In this document: in pieces, positions 9,774 to 17,141 of the stretch
Numbering within the stretch: the first letter of the stretch is position 1
How the letters are laid out: every line of letters starts with the position of its first letter
Source of the DNA: Deminuibacter soli
Lineage (GTDB): Bacteria; Bacteroidota; Bacteroidia; Chitinophagales; Chitinophagaceae
Assembly (NCBI RefSeq): GCF_003412455.1
Contig: NZ_QTJU01000003.1
Coordinates: 310,001-374,000, forward strand
Direction of reading: 5' to 3'
DNA: 64,000 bases
The notes under the pieces: generated by a model
Database searches by the model: none
What the model was told of the DNA's origin: nothing
Seen by the model: only the letters and a program-made list of their open reading frames with translations
Made by a program: the position numbers and the translations under genes

Positions 9774-9946
9774 GGTTGCGGGAAGTTATGGTACCGGCTG
9801 AATGATTCATAAGCCATGCCATTACAGCAAACAGCTAATTATCAATGGCTTAAGGCAAGTCATTTTCCATAACTGTATCGTAAACGCACACCGGGTGTAA
9901 TGCTTTGCAACAGTACTGTATACAAGCTCACCCCAAACATGTTATT

Positions 9947-10150
9947 ATGACTGCCCAAACACTGCTTCAAAGTTTTCTGCTATTGCATATTGTTGGTTTT
10001 ATACTCATGGCCGGTACAGTTACAGCAGACTTTGCCCTGCACCGCCGCATGAATAAATACCTGTCGCTTAAAAACAACATGAGCCGGATACATGTGATCC
10101 AGCCCGTGTTGTTTATGCTCATTTTTATACTGAGCGTATTCCGGTTTTAA
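9947..10150 (+). CDS. Small membrane protein, possibly a shortened DUF2269-like protein
   Basis: 67 residues from the ATG at 9947, preferred to the in-frame ATG at 9905 because the upstream 14 residues are Cys/His/Gln-rich and unlike a membrane protein N-terminus. There are two hydrophobic helices (about residues 5-27 and 48-66) joined by a basic segment. The first helix with HIVGFILMAGT and the following ADFALHRRM recall DUF2269-type proteins, which are about twice this length. The stop falls straight after the second helix, so this may be a truncated copy. The family resemblance is weak. Confidence 0.5.
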   Translation: MTAQTLLQSFLLLHIVGFILMAGTVTADFALHRRMNKYLSLKNNMSRIHVIQPVLFMLIFILSVFRF

Positions 10151-10176
10151 CCGTACTTGTTTTCTTATTGTTCTAA

Positions 10177-10208
10177 GCAGTGGCGGCCGGTGTTTACCCG
10201 CTGCCTTT
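10177..10208 (+). terminator. Weak hairpin terminator after the small membrane protein
   Basis: 7-bp stem (GCAGTGG with CCGCTGC, one G-T pair) followed by CTTTTG. The T-run is short, so this is tentative. It lies in the 63 bases between the convergent small membrane protein and GH2 genes. Confidence 0.35.
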
Positions 10209-10213
10209 TGCTG

Positions 10214-12928
10214 TTACAGTTTTACGATATCTACCGCGTTTAAAATAGATTCTCCCTTCACCGGTAAAAAGTTGATCACGATGCCTTTTCCATCATATAC
10301 TTCCAGGCGCACGGTGGTGGTGAAGGGTTGCAGCGATTGCAGCATGTTGGCATTGCTTAAGCCCTGCAATGCCTGCACATCGTTTACCCATACGTTAAAC
10401 TGGCGGCCGGGCACCACTTCTTTGCCTTTTGCACCTTTGTCGTTGCCCAGGTTATAGGCCAGTGTTTCCTGTTCTTTGTTAGACAGCAGTTCGCAGAAAT
10501 GCAGGGTAACCGTGTATACGCCATCGGGTACATCGGCGCGGAAATAATCCAGCCCTGTACGTTGTGTCTGGTACAGCGGGTCGAGCGTAGTGCCGTTGAT
10601 ATTGCGGTTGGTGCCGTAAGGTATGGCACTGCCCTTGCCCAATGAAAATACTTTGCCGCCGGTATAACCCCATGCCCCCGCTTTGTACGCACGTTCGGGC
10701 AGCCAGGTTGTGCCGGTAAGCTCATCGGTAAAATAACGTTTGTCGCCTAGGCTTACATGCAGTTCGGTAAAAGGCAGGGCCGTGCTTTTCAAATCTGCAG
10801 GCACCAGTGTAAAGTTGATGTTTGCCACGCTGTGCACTGTTGTATCATGATGACCGGGCGCAATGGCTTCCACTTCATTGATACCATTCACAAAGGGTAC
10901 ATCTACTTTGGCCACACCATTTTCAGCAGCTACGGTATCGAGCGTAACACCATTGTGCTTTACAATGATCTCAGGCTGGTTGGTATATATTTCCAGCGGC
11001 TGCACACAATACAAAGCGGAATCGCCCACTGCCACACCTGCCCTGTTTTTCCAGTATTGTGAACCGATGGCTACGTATGGATATTTCACCAGTTGCGACT
11101 GGTAGTAATAGTAATTGTCTTTCGGTATCCTGTCTGCCGTCATCAGGCCCTTGGTATTGATATGCGGCGTGGCTTCTGCCCTGCCTTCGGAATTAAACTC
11201 TGCCAGGTTCCAGATAAATGCACCTGCCACAAAATCGCGCTCCTGTATGGCAGGCAGGTAATTCTGGTGGTAACGGTTGGCATATTCGGCCGTTTTATCA
11301 AACCGCTCCGGTGAAAAATTATGCAGACGGCTGTCTGCATCTGCACCAAACTCAGTAACGAGTACCGGCTTGTTCGGCAAAATGCGGTGATGCATGTCGA
11401 GGAACTTGCCAAAATCAGCAAACTCGCCGCCATACCAGCCCTGGTACAGGTTCCAGCCTACGAGCTGCGGAACGGATGTAAGGTGCGCAACGTTGTGGTA
11501 AGTATTAAAATCACCATGACAGGGTATCATGGTATACCTGCTTGAATCTTCCAGGCGGGTAAGTGAATCAAGGTCTTTTGCCAGCTGGTATACATGATCG
11601 TAATAGGCTGCCCTTTCGGCGCTGGCTGCTTCATAACGCGGCTGCAGCAGCACTTCGTTCATGTAGGCCCATATAATAACGGAAGGGTGATTGATGTTCT
11701 GGCGGATCATTTCCGTTTGCATGTTTTTACAATTCTGTGCAAACGCGGCTGATTCGGTAATACGGTTTACGATGGGCGTTTCAACCGAAGCCAGTATGCC
11801 CAGCCTGTCACAGGCTTCCAGCACAGCAGGATCCTGCGGGTAATGCGCAATACGCACAAAATTGCAGCCCATTGCCTTCAGCAGTTCCATGTCTTTCACA
11901 TGCAGCACATCGGGCACTGCATTGCCGAGCCCCTTGTAATCCTGGTGCCTGTTTACACCTATGAGTTTGGTATGCTCACCATTCAGGTAAAAACCATCGT
12001 TTGCATCGAACCTGAACCAGCGAAAACCCAGCGGCTGGTTTACCTGGTCAATTACGCGGGTGCCGTCTTCTATTACCGTTGTCAGCACGCGGTACAGGTA
12101 AGGGTTGTCAAGCGTCCACAAATGCGGTGAGCTGATGGTTTCAAAGGTATGTGTAAAGCTGGTATTGCCAGGCAGGGCCTGTATGGCTGTAAGCCGCCTG
12201 TCGATCAGTGTGCCTGCTGCATCTACAATCGTTGTTAATACGGAGATATTTTTAGGCACATAACCGGGGTTGGTTACTGCACCTTTTACCACTACACTCG
12301 CCTTGGAGGCTGATACAAACGGCGTGCTTACCACAACGCCCGGACCACCGCGGTCGTCCATGTTCACGTGTATGGAATCAGTCGCCACCAGGTATACATC
12401 GCGGTAAATACCGCCGTAAAAAGTGAAGTCTGCCCCCAATGGCGCAATATCTTCATTGTGACTGTTATCTACCCAAACAGAAATATCGTTGGCAGTAACT
12501 GCACTGTCGCCGAAAGAAAGGTATTGCTGGATAGGAAAAGCAAAACCGGTATAACCACCGATATGGGTGCCTGCCTTACGACCATTTACATATACTTCAG
12601 CTACCTGGCCTGCGCCTTCAAAGCTGATGTATACTGCTTTATTGTGCCAGGAGGAATTGACGTACACGCGTTTGGTATACCAGCCCGGACCACGGTAGTA
12701 GCCTGCCGAATCGTCTGCAACATCGTCTGTGTTCCAGGTATGCGGCAGGTTAACCTGTTCCCATTGCGTGGAGGCATCCCTGATTGCCGGGAAGCCCTGC
12801 AAATCGCCTTTGTGAAATTGCCAGCCGCTGTTAATAGACACTACCGCGCGTTGCTGTGCATACGCCCCGGCAGCTGCCATGCACAACAGCACCAAAATAA
12901 TAAGCTTCTGAAAATGCTTTACCGCCAT
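10214..12928 (-). CDS. Glycoside hydrolase family 2 (beta-galactosidase/glucuronidase-like) with C-terminal malectin-like domain
   Basis: 904 residues from the ATG at 12926-12928, which begins a Sec signal ending AGAYAQQ; the longer in-frame ATG at 12979 adds no plausible signal. The order is GH2 sugar-binding domain (about 30-185), GH2 immunoglobulin domain, then a TIM barrel. The barrel shows GVNRHQDYKG, the acid/base Glu in AYMNEV (about E425) and the nucleophile Glu in LVTEFGAD (about E526). The last 165 residues (from LHVSLGDKRYFTDE) form a malectin-like carbohydrate-binding domain. It is a periplasmic or surface exo-glycosidase; whether it acts on beta-galactoside, glucuronide or another linkage cannot be decided from motifs. 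It stands alone, divergent from the cytochrome gene. Confidence 0.92.
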   Translation of the reverse strand: MAVKHFQKLIILVLLCMAAAGAYAQQRAVVSINSGWQFHKGDLQGFPAIRDASTQWEQVNLPHTWNTDDVADDSAGYYRGPGWYTKRVYVNSSWHNKAVYISFEGAGQVAEVYVNGRKAGTHIGGYTGFAFPIQQYLSFGDSAVTANDISVWVDNSHNEDIAPLGADFTFYGGIYRDVYLVATDSIHVNMDDRGGPGVVVSTPFVSASKASVVVKGAVTNPGYVPKNISVLTTIVDAAGTLIDRRLTAIQALPGNTSFTHTFETISSPHLWTLDNPYLYRVLTTVIEDGTRVIDQVNQPLGFRWFRFDANDGFYLNGEHTKLIGVNRHQDYKGLGNAVPDVLHVKDMELLKAMGCNFVRIAHYPQDPAVLEACDRLGILASVETPIVNRITESAAFAQNCKNMQTEMIRQNINHPSVIIWAYMNEVLLQPRYEAASAERAAYYDHVYQLAKDLDSLTRLEDSSRYTMIPCHGDFNTYHNVAHLTSVPQLVGWNLYQGWYGGEFADFGKFLDMHHRILPNKPVLVTEFGADADSRLHNFSPERFDKTAEYANRYHQNYLPAIQERDFVAGAFIWNLAEFNSEGRAEATPHINTKGLMTADRIPKDNYYYYQSQLVKYPYVAIGSQYWKNRAGVAVGDSALYCVQPLEIYTNQPEIIVKHNGVTLDTVAAENGVAKVDVPFVNGINEVEAIAPGHHDTTVHSVANINFTLVPADLKSTALPFTELHVSLGDKRYFTDELTGTTWLPERAYKAGAWGYTGGKVFSLGKGSAIPYGTNRNINGTTLDPLYQTQRTGLDYFRADVPDGVYTVTLHFCELLSNKEQETLAYNLGNDKGAKGKEVVPGRQFNVWVNDVQALQGLSNANMLQSLQPFTTTVRLEVYDGKGIVINFLPVKGESILNAVDIVKL

Positions 12929-13154
12929 GCTGCAGATATTGATTATCAGCGAAGATAAAACAGAAGCATGAATCGGCAATCGTCAACCGTGAAGCGGAAA
13001 TTGTGAGAACGAAGCGTCCCTTATTTGCACACTTTCAAATTTTCAAACTCCCCAATTGCCCTTGTGATTTTTCACAGGATACCCGGTGTTGAATCACCGT
13101 TGTGCGGCGGTGCATACACCTAATTTCGCAGCCGTATTTAATAATTCGATACTT

Positions 13155-14120
13155 ATGAAGAAAGTGGCACTGGTATTCCTGGGCATTATTGTGCTCCTTA
13201 CTGCAGGCATTGCCTATGTGGCTTTTGCGCTGCCCGATGTGGGTAAAGCACCCAATCTGACTGTTGATGTTACACCCGAAAAAATAAAACGCGGCGAATA
13301 CCTCGCCAATCATGTAGCGGTGTGTATGGACTGCCATTCTACCCGCAACTGGCAGGCCTTTGCCGGTCCGCCGGTGCCAGGCACACTAGGCAAAGGCGGT
13401 GAACATTTTTCGAAAGACATGGGTTTCCCCGGCGATTTTTATGCACCGAATATAACACCAGCAGCATTGAAAGACTGGACTGACGGCGAGCTGTTTCGTG
13501 CCATTACCTGCGGGGTAAACAAAAACGGGAAGGCCATGTTCCCGTTAATGCCTTACCCGGCTTACGGAAAAATGGACAAGGAAGATGTATACGATATTAT
13601 CGCTTACCTGCGCAGCATCCCTGCCATTGACAACCGCGTACCTGCTTCATCCCCTGCTTTCCCGGTAAGTTTTCTGCTGAACACGATGCCGGTAAAACAA
13701 ACGCCTGCACAACGGCCTGCCATAACCAATACACTGGCCTATGGTGCTTACCTGGTAAACATGGCCGGCTGTATTGAATGCCACACGCCGGATAAACGCG
13801 GGCAGATTATTAAAGAGAAAGCCTTTAACGGCGGAAGGATATTTAAAATGCCGGGAGGCATATTACGCTCCCCCAACCTTACACCAGACACCGCCACCGG
13901 TATAGGCACATGGACGGCTGCTGCTTTTGTACAGCGTTTTAAAGCCTATGCCGGCGCCAATGCCATTCAACCGGTACAACAGCATAGCATGAACACACCT
14001 ATGCCCTGGCTGATGTACGCAGATATGACCCATGATGATTTAACAGCCATTTACACCTACCTGCATAGCTTACCACCTGTGCATAACGCTGTAAACCGGT
14101 TTACTGCCAATCAACCGTAG
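13155..14120 (+). CDS. Dihaem cytochrome c, membrane-anchored
   Basis: 321 residues from the ATG at 13155; an in-frame ATG at 13086 precedes it but the signal or anchor helix starts at 13155. There are two haem c sites, CMDCH (about residues 57-61) and CIECH (about 206-210). Met-containing segments that could give the second axial ligands are AMFPLMPYP and MNTPMPW. Two similar cytochrome domains, each with an APNITP or SPNLTP segment and a DVYDIIAYLRS or DLTAIYTYLHS C-terminal helix, match the dihaem subunit of membrane dehydrogenases such as alcohol or gluconate dehydrogenase. No dehydrogenase gene is adjacent, so the electron donor is unknown. Confidence 0.9.
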   Translation: MKKVALVFLGIIVLLTAGIAYVAFALPDVGKAPNLTVDVTPEKIKRGEYLANHVAVCMDCHSTRNWQAFAGPPVPGTLGKGGEHFSKDMGFPGDFYAPNITPAALKDWTDGELFRAITCGVNKNGKAMFPLMPYPAYGKMDKEDVYDIIAYLRSIPAIDNRVPASSPAFPVSFLLNTMPVKQTPAQRPAITNTLAYGAYLVNMAGCIECHTPDKRGQIIKEKAFNGGRIFKMPGGILRSPNLTPDTATGIGTWTAAAFVQRFKAYAGANAIQPVQQHSMNTPMPWLMYADMTHDDLTAIYTYLHSLPPVHNAVNRFTANQP

Positions 14121-14166
14121 CAATTGGCATACAACCCCAAACCCGGCCAACCTGTAAAACACCCCG

Positions 14167-14214
14167 CCTGCTGTACCTGCCATCTGTGTGTAAATGGCAG
14201 TGCAGCAGGTTTTT
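14167..14214 (+). terminator. Hairpin terminator after the cytochrome c gene
   Basis: Interrupted stem of two 7-bp blocks (CCTGCTG with CAGCAGG, CTGCCAT with ATGGCAG) followed by TTTTTG, 47 bases past the stop. Confidence 0.75.
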
Positions 14215-14367
14215 GCTGGTTATTATGAATCAATCCGTTAGACAGGCATAATTCGATTGCAGCAGCTCCCGGGGCGGGGCGCCGGATGGATTGCAATACA
14301 AAACTTAACATTGTATCTATACGTTTTAATATTAATTTTATGTTACTAAATAATTAACAGAAAACGT

Positions 14368-14679
14368 ATGACCAATACTAAAGAACAAAAAACACCTGAA
14401 AAACACGGTTTTCGTACCACAATAGCAGAAAAGATTGATGCAGCGTTGGCAGAACTGAAAGCTGAGCTGGACAGCAGCAAATACGATAAAAGACTGAAGA
14501 AAGCCAGCAAGTTGCTGAGCGAAATACATATAAAAGCGGCCTCCAAACCGGCTAAAACAAAGATCCCTGTATTGAAAAAGGCAAAAGCAAAGAAGGTTAC
14601 TGCTAAAAAAGCCAAGGACGCAGGTGCCAAAAAAGCAGGTGCGAAAAAGGCAAAACAGGAACCGGTACCTGCTCACTAA
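14368..14679 (+). CDS. Histone H1-like lysine/alanine-rich protein
   Basis: 103 residues. The N-terminal half is predicted helical with heptad-like spacing (IAEKIDAALAELKAELDSSK). The C-terminal 45 residues are Lys/Ala-rich (AKAKKVTAKKAKDAG and following), like the tails of bacterial H1/Hc1-type nucleoid proteins that bind DNA by charge. No fold-defining motif is present. It has its own terminator and an AT-rich 5' region, so it is probably monocistronic. DNA or RNA binding is inferred from composition only. Confidence 0.75.
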   Translation: MTNTKEQKTPEKHGFRTTIAEKIDAALAELKAELDSSKYDKRLKKASKLLSEIHIKAASKPAKTKIPVLKKAKAKKVTAKKAKDAGAKKAGAKKAKQEPVPAH

Positions 14680-14713
14680 ATACAGTTACAACAGCAATTA
14701 CCATACATTATAC

Positions 14714-14758
14714 AGGCAGAACGGCAGGTTTTTAAAACAGGCCGTTCTGCCTTTTTTG
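14714..14758 (+). terminator. Strong intrinsic terminator after the H1-like gene
   Basis: Perfect 12-bp stem (AGGCAGAACGGC with GCCGTTCTGCCT) followed by TTTTTTG, ending 5 bases before the stop of the convergent gene at 14763. Confidence 0.88.
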
Positions 14759-14762
14759 CTCC

Positions 14763-15977
14763 TTATTTCTTCAGCAGGGGTGCAATGATTGTATTGGGAT
14801 AATAACGGTAAAAATGCTGGTTGCCATGATTACCGCCCGGCTTGTACAACACTACCCCTTTTGAAAAAATATAGGCCGGCATTCCATTAACCAGTAAAGC
14901 TGTTTCTTCTTCCCTGTCAGCCGCCTGCATGCGGGCTGCTTTCAATAATTTTACCACCGGCGCTATGTTGCGCCCGCCCGGCGCAGCCAGCTTACCGGTA
15001 AATTGGTCAGGCGAATACAGGGTATTGTGCTGTACATCATACGTAAACTCAATGGTCGTGTTGTCAGCATAGGCAATACCGTCTGCCTGCCCAAACAACA
15101 GCTGCAGCAACAGGTGTTTGCCATCGTTTAGTATTACGCCAACCTGTATATCGTTGTACAGCGCACTCTTGCGCGGACTTTCTGCTGCATCTACCAGGAA
15201 CGCTGCGTCAATCACCTTGCTGCAGTAGGCCTTAAACCGGTCTATCGTATATTGTTTGTATGTTTTTACCGAAGCGGGTTTAGGATAACCTTTCAGCACA
15301 GCATTGGGATCACCTTCACTGCCAATGAGGTTATAGCCGCTCATCAGCAGTTTATTCAAAGCCCTGCCGGCAGCGTGTGCAGTATCGGCAAATAACAGGT
15401 CGCCGCTAACAGCAACAGGATACTTGTTGCTATTGCCGTGATACCTGAAATTAAGGTTGCGCATGCCAATACTGCCGTCACTGTAATCTTCCCTGAAACT
15501 GCAGGGTACCAGCTTTTGCAGTGAATCATCTATGGCATATCCCTTAAACAGGCCATCTGCCGTAATACCAAGCAATAGGCGGCCTATATGCAGGCGCGGT
15601 GCGTAAAACTGTGCCTCATCGTATTGAAACTGCAAGATATCTTTATCCAGTGTTACCGTAAACGCATCCAGACTTTGCAATGAATCAGAAAACGTATAAG
15701 CGGTAAGCGTGTTAGGCCAGGCATTCAGTTCAATGGTAAAAGGTGCATTACCAACCATACCACGCAGGTGCAGGTAGCCATTGAGAAAAATATGGGCAGA
15801 ATCCGGTGTTACAAGCGCATGGTTGCGGTGCATCAGTTTAATCACCGTTTCGGTGGTAACAACTTTATTACTTTGGGCCTGCACACGTACTGGATGCACA
15901 CAACAGGCAAACAATAACAAAACAATACATACAACGCGGAAAATAGTGCGGGAAGCCAGTGTAAGCATAGGTATCAA
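14763..15977 (-). CDS. Secreted protein of unknown function
   Basis: 404 residues with a Sec-type signal (hydrophobic VVCIVLLLFACCV, cleavage likely after VQAQ). An alternative start three codons in (15968) gives the same signal. The mature part mixes beta-rich stretches with helices. Recognisable phrases include a lipid-transport-like opening (HIFLNGYLHLRGMVGNAPF) and a C-terminal segment ending IIAPLLKK. I recognise no family. A shorter degenerate ORF just upstream ends with a similar TIAPLIKQ tail, suggesting a decayed duplicate. The gene has no operon partner. Confidence 0.7.
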   Translation of the reverse strand: MIPMLTLASRTIFRVVCIVLLLFACCVHPVRVQAQSNKVVTTETVIKLMHRNHALVTPDSAHIFLNGYLHLRGMVGNAPFTIELNAWPNTLTAYTFSDSLQSLDAFTVTLDKDILQFQYDEAQFYAPRLHIGRLLLGITADGLFKGYAIDDSLQKLVPCSFREDYSDGSIGMRNLNFRYHGNSNKYPVAVSGDLLFADTAHAAGRALNKLLMSGYNLIGSEGDPNAVLKGYPKPASVKTYKQYTIDRFKAYCSKVIDAAFLVDAAESPRKSALYNDIQVGVILNDGKHLLLQLLFGQADGIAYADNTTIEFTYDVQHNTLYSPDQFTGKLAAPGGRNIAPVVKLLKAARMQAADREEETALLVNGMPAYIFSKGVVLYKPGGNHGNQHFYRYYPNTIIAPLLKK

Positions 15978-16399
15978 TTGTAATTAAATGCATGCCAAAA
16001 TACAGCTTTCAGCGCATTATTGCTTTATCAAAGGTGCAATAGTTCTGCACCCGGTATTACTTCCCGGTGAACTGTTTTTGCGTGCATAACAAAACAATAA
16101 AATACCATTGAACAGCCGGTTAGCAAAACTGTAGGGCACCATTGCCGCAAAGGTGTTCTGGAAAGCATAACAGTTTTTGCAGTAAGCAAAGATAAAAACC
16201 GGCGTAAGCATGTATGCTTAAAAAAAGAGGCTTTTTTCGGTGTATTGGCAATAGCAGTCGGTAGCCGTATTTTCCGGCTGAATATGCACGCAGCACAAGA
16301 TTAAAATTTACTTATAAAATTGGTACAATGCCCGTCAGCACTGTCACATTATAAAAAATGTTTAATTATGGCCTCTTTTTTGGACAACAGCGTCTTACT
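15978..16399. other. Intergenic stretch with a short palindrome
   Basis: Apart from the possible gene fragment at 16017-16160, it holds a perfect palindrome TAAGCAT-GT-ATGCTTA at 16205-16220 and a small AAAAAAG/CTTTTTT hairpin just after it. Nothing else is recognised. Confidence 0.4.
16017..16160 (-). pseudogene. Possible decayed 3' fragment of a paralogue of the gene at 14763-15977
   Basis: The minus-strand frame ends in TIAPLIKQ then TAA, close to the neighbouring protein's end (TIIAPLLKK). The last about 30 bases of the two genes agree at roughly three quarters of positions by eye. A MVPYSFAN segment further up resembles its MPAYIFSK. In between the reading frames do not stay aligned, so a frameshifted remnant is more likely than a live gene. 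Confidence 0.3.
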
Positions 16400-16741
16400 A
16401 TGAATACAGCAAGCCATATTCAGCATGTCTTCGATACTTACGGTGTGGTTATTTCAATTGAAATGGCAGAAAACATTTTTACACGGTGCAACGAGGGATT
16501 GAAAAACATGATTCACGCGTCGTGCATGGCGCGTACCAATGAGCAGGTGCCGGTGATATGGCAAAGCATTATACTGATGCTTACAAGCCTGGTACCGCCC
16601 ACAGCAGCGAGCAGTATTGAATACAATGCGCTGTTCTTTGATTGCTTTTATACCGCGATGAACAAAATACTGCCCTCCCACCACTGGATGCTGAAAGAAG
16701 GATTCACCGAAATGATACCCCGGACACCGTTTTCAGAATAA
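16400..16741 (+). CDS. Small protein of unknown function
   Basis: 113 residues from the ATG at 16400; an in-frame ATG at 16358 would add 14 residues. It is largely helical with Met/Cys/His-containing segments and no signal peptide, so probably cytoplasmic. I do not recognise it. Its stop overlaps the region just before the promoter of the SusC-SusD-sulfatase operon, and nothing links the two functionally. Confidence 0.5.
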   Translation: MNTASHIQHVFDTYGVVISIEMAENIFTRCNEGLKNMIHASCMARTNEQVPVIWQSIILMLTSLVPPTAASSIEYNALFFDCFYTAMNKILPSHHWMLKEGFTEMIPRTPFSE

Positions 16742-16756
16742 TTTCCTATAAATTTG
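16729..16756 (+). promoter_or_regulatory. Predicted Bacteroidota-type promoter of the sulfatase operon
   Basis: TAAATTTG at 16749-16756 fits the TAnnTTTG -7 consensus exactly. The GTTTTC at 16729-16734 is at about the right distance for the -33 TTG/TTTG box but is only a partial match. The start of transcription would fall near 16763, leaving a leader of about 380 nt before susC. Confidence 0.5.
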
Positions 16757-16824
16757 GTAGACTAATAATTGCCGCCTATTTTTGCCATGGTATATACAAA
16801 TTACCATGTACCAACTATCTGCCC

Positions 16825-16908
16825 ATGCTTACGCAACCTAATGCATACCGCTTTACTGTAAACATCTCCTGCGCGGGGTTGGCAGCATGTTGTTGTTGCT
16901 GTTGCTGA
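16825..16908 (+). CDS. Candidate cysteine leader peptide (27 residues, ends in six Cys)
   Basis: The ATG at 16825 opens a 27-codon frame whose last six sense codons (16888-16905) are all cysteine (four TGT, two TGC), followed at once by TGA (16906-16908); a seventh Cys is at codon 16. The frame is open further upstream, but a transcript from the -7 box at 16749-16756 would make 16825 its first in-frame ATG. Hairpin arms GGCAGCA (16881-16887) and TGCTGTT (16897-16903) overlap the Cys codons. A run of the regulatory amino acid just before a stop, in a long leader, is the hallmark of leader-peptide attenuators; polycysteine upstream ORFs controlling sulfur genes are known from mycobacteria. The operon behind it encodes an arylsulfatase, which releases sulfate for cysteine synthesis. 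I infer a cysteine-responsive switch. I see no clear plus-strand intrinsic terminator between it and susC. Confidence 0.55.
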   Translation: MLTQPNAYRFTVNISCAGLAACCCCCC

Positions 16909-17019
16909 TATTTTTCCCCGAACCTGCATTATTCTGCCAGCACAAATTCCGCATATGTTTTACCTGAATACATTTTTCACAGGCTTTGCCCATGCGCGGG
17001 CAGGACCATAACTGATCTG

Positions 17020-17133
17020 AAAAAAGTTGGCCGGAAACTGTTCGCACCAGCTCCGGCCTGCAATAAACAAGGCTCGTTATTAACAGTTCCCGCGAATTGC
17101 TTCGCAGGCTGTTGCCATTATTTAATTACAAAC
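17020..17133 (-). ncRNA. Candidate antisense RNA in the susC leader
   Basis: On the minus strand a stem GGCCGGA (17058-17052) with TCCGGCC (17035-17029), extended by an inner CTG/CAG, is followed by AAC and six T residues, as in an intrinsic terminator. A perfect -7 box TAATTTTG lies on the minus strand at 17141-17134, next to the susC start codon. Together they would give an RNA of about 105 nt antisense to the susC leader. Antisense RNAs near susC genes are known in Bacteroides polysaccharide loci. No -33 box is seen, so this is a hypothesis. Confidence 0.25.
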
Positions 17134-17141
17134 CAAAATTA

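Noticed and set aside
16642..16908. Longer ORF ending in the polycysteine run (88 residues)
   Set aside because: It would begin inside the gene at 16400-16741 and before the -7 box at 16749; the first ATG in the predicted transcript is 16825.
16853..17047. Minus-strand 64-residue ORF in the susC leader
   Set aside because: Cys/Arg-rich composition, no start context, and it overlaps the hairpin structures; no evidence of coding.
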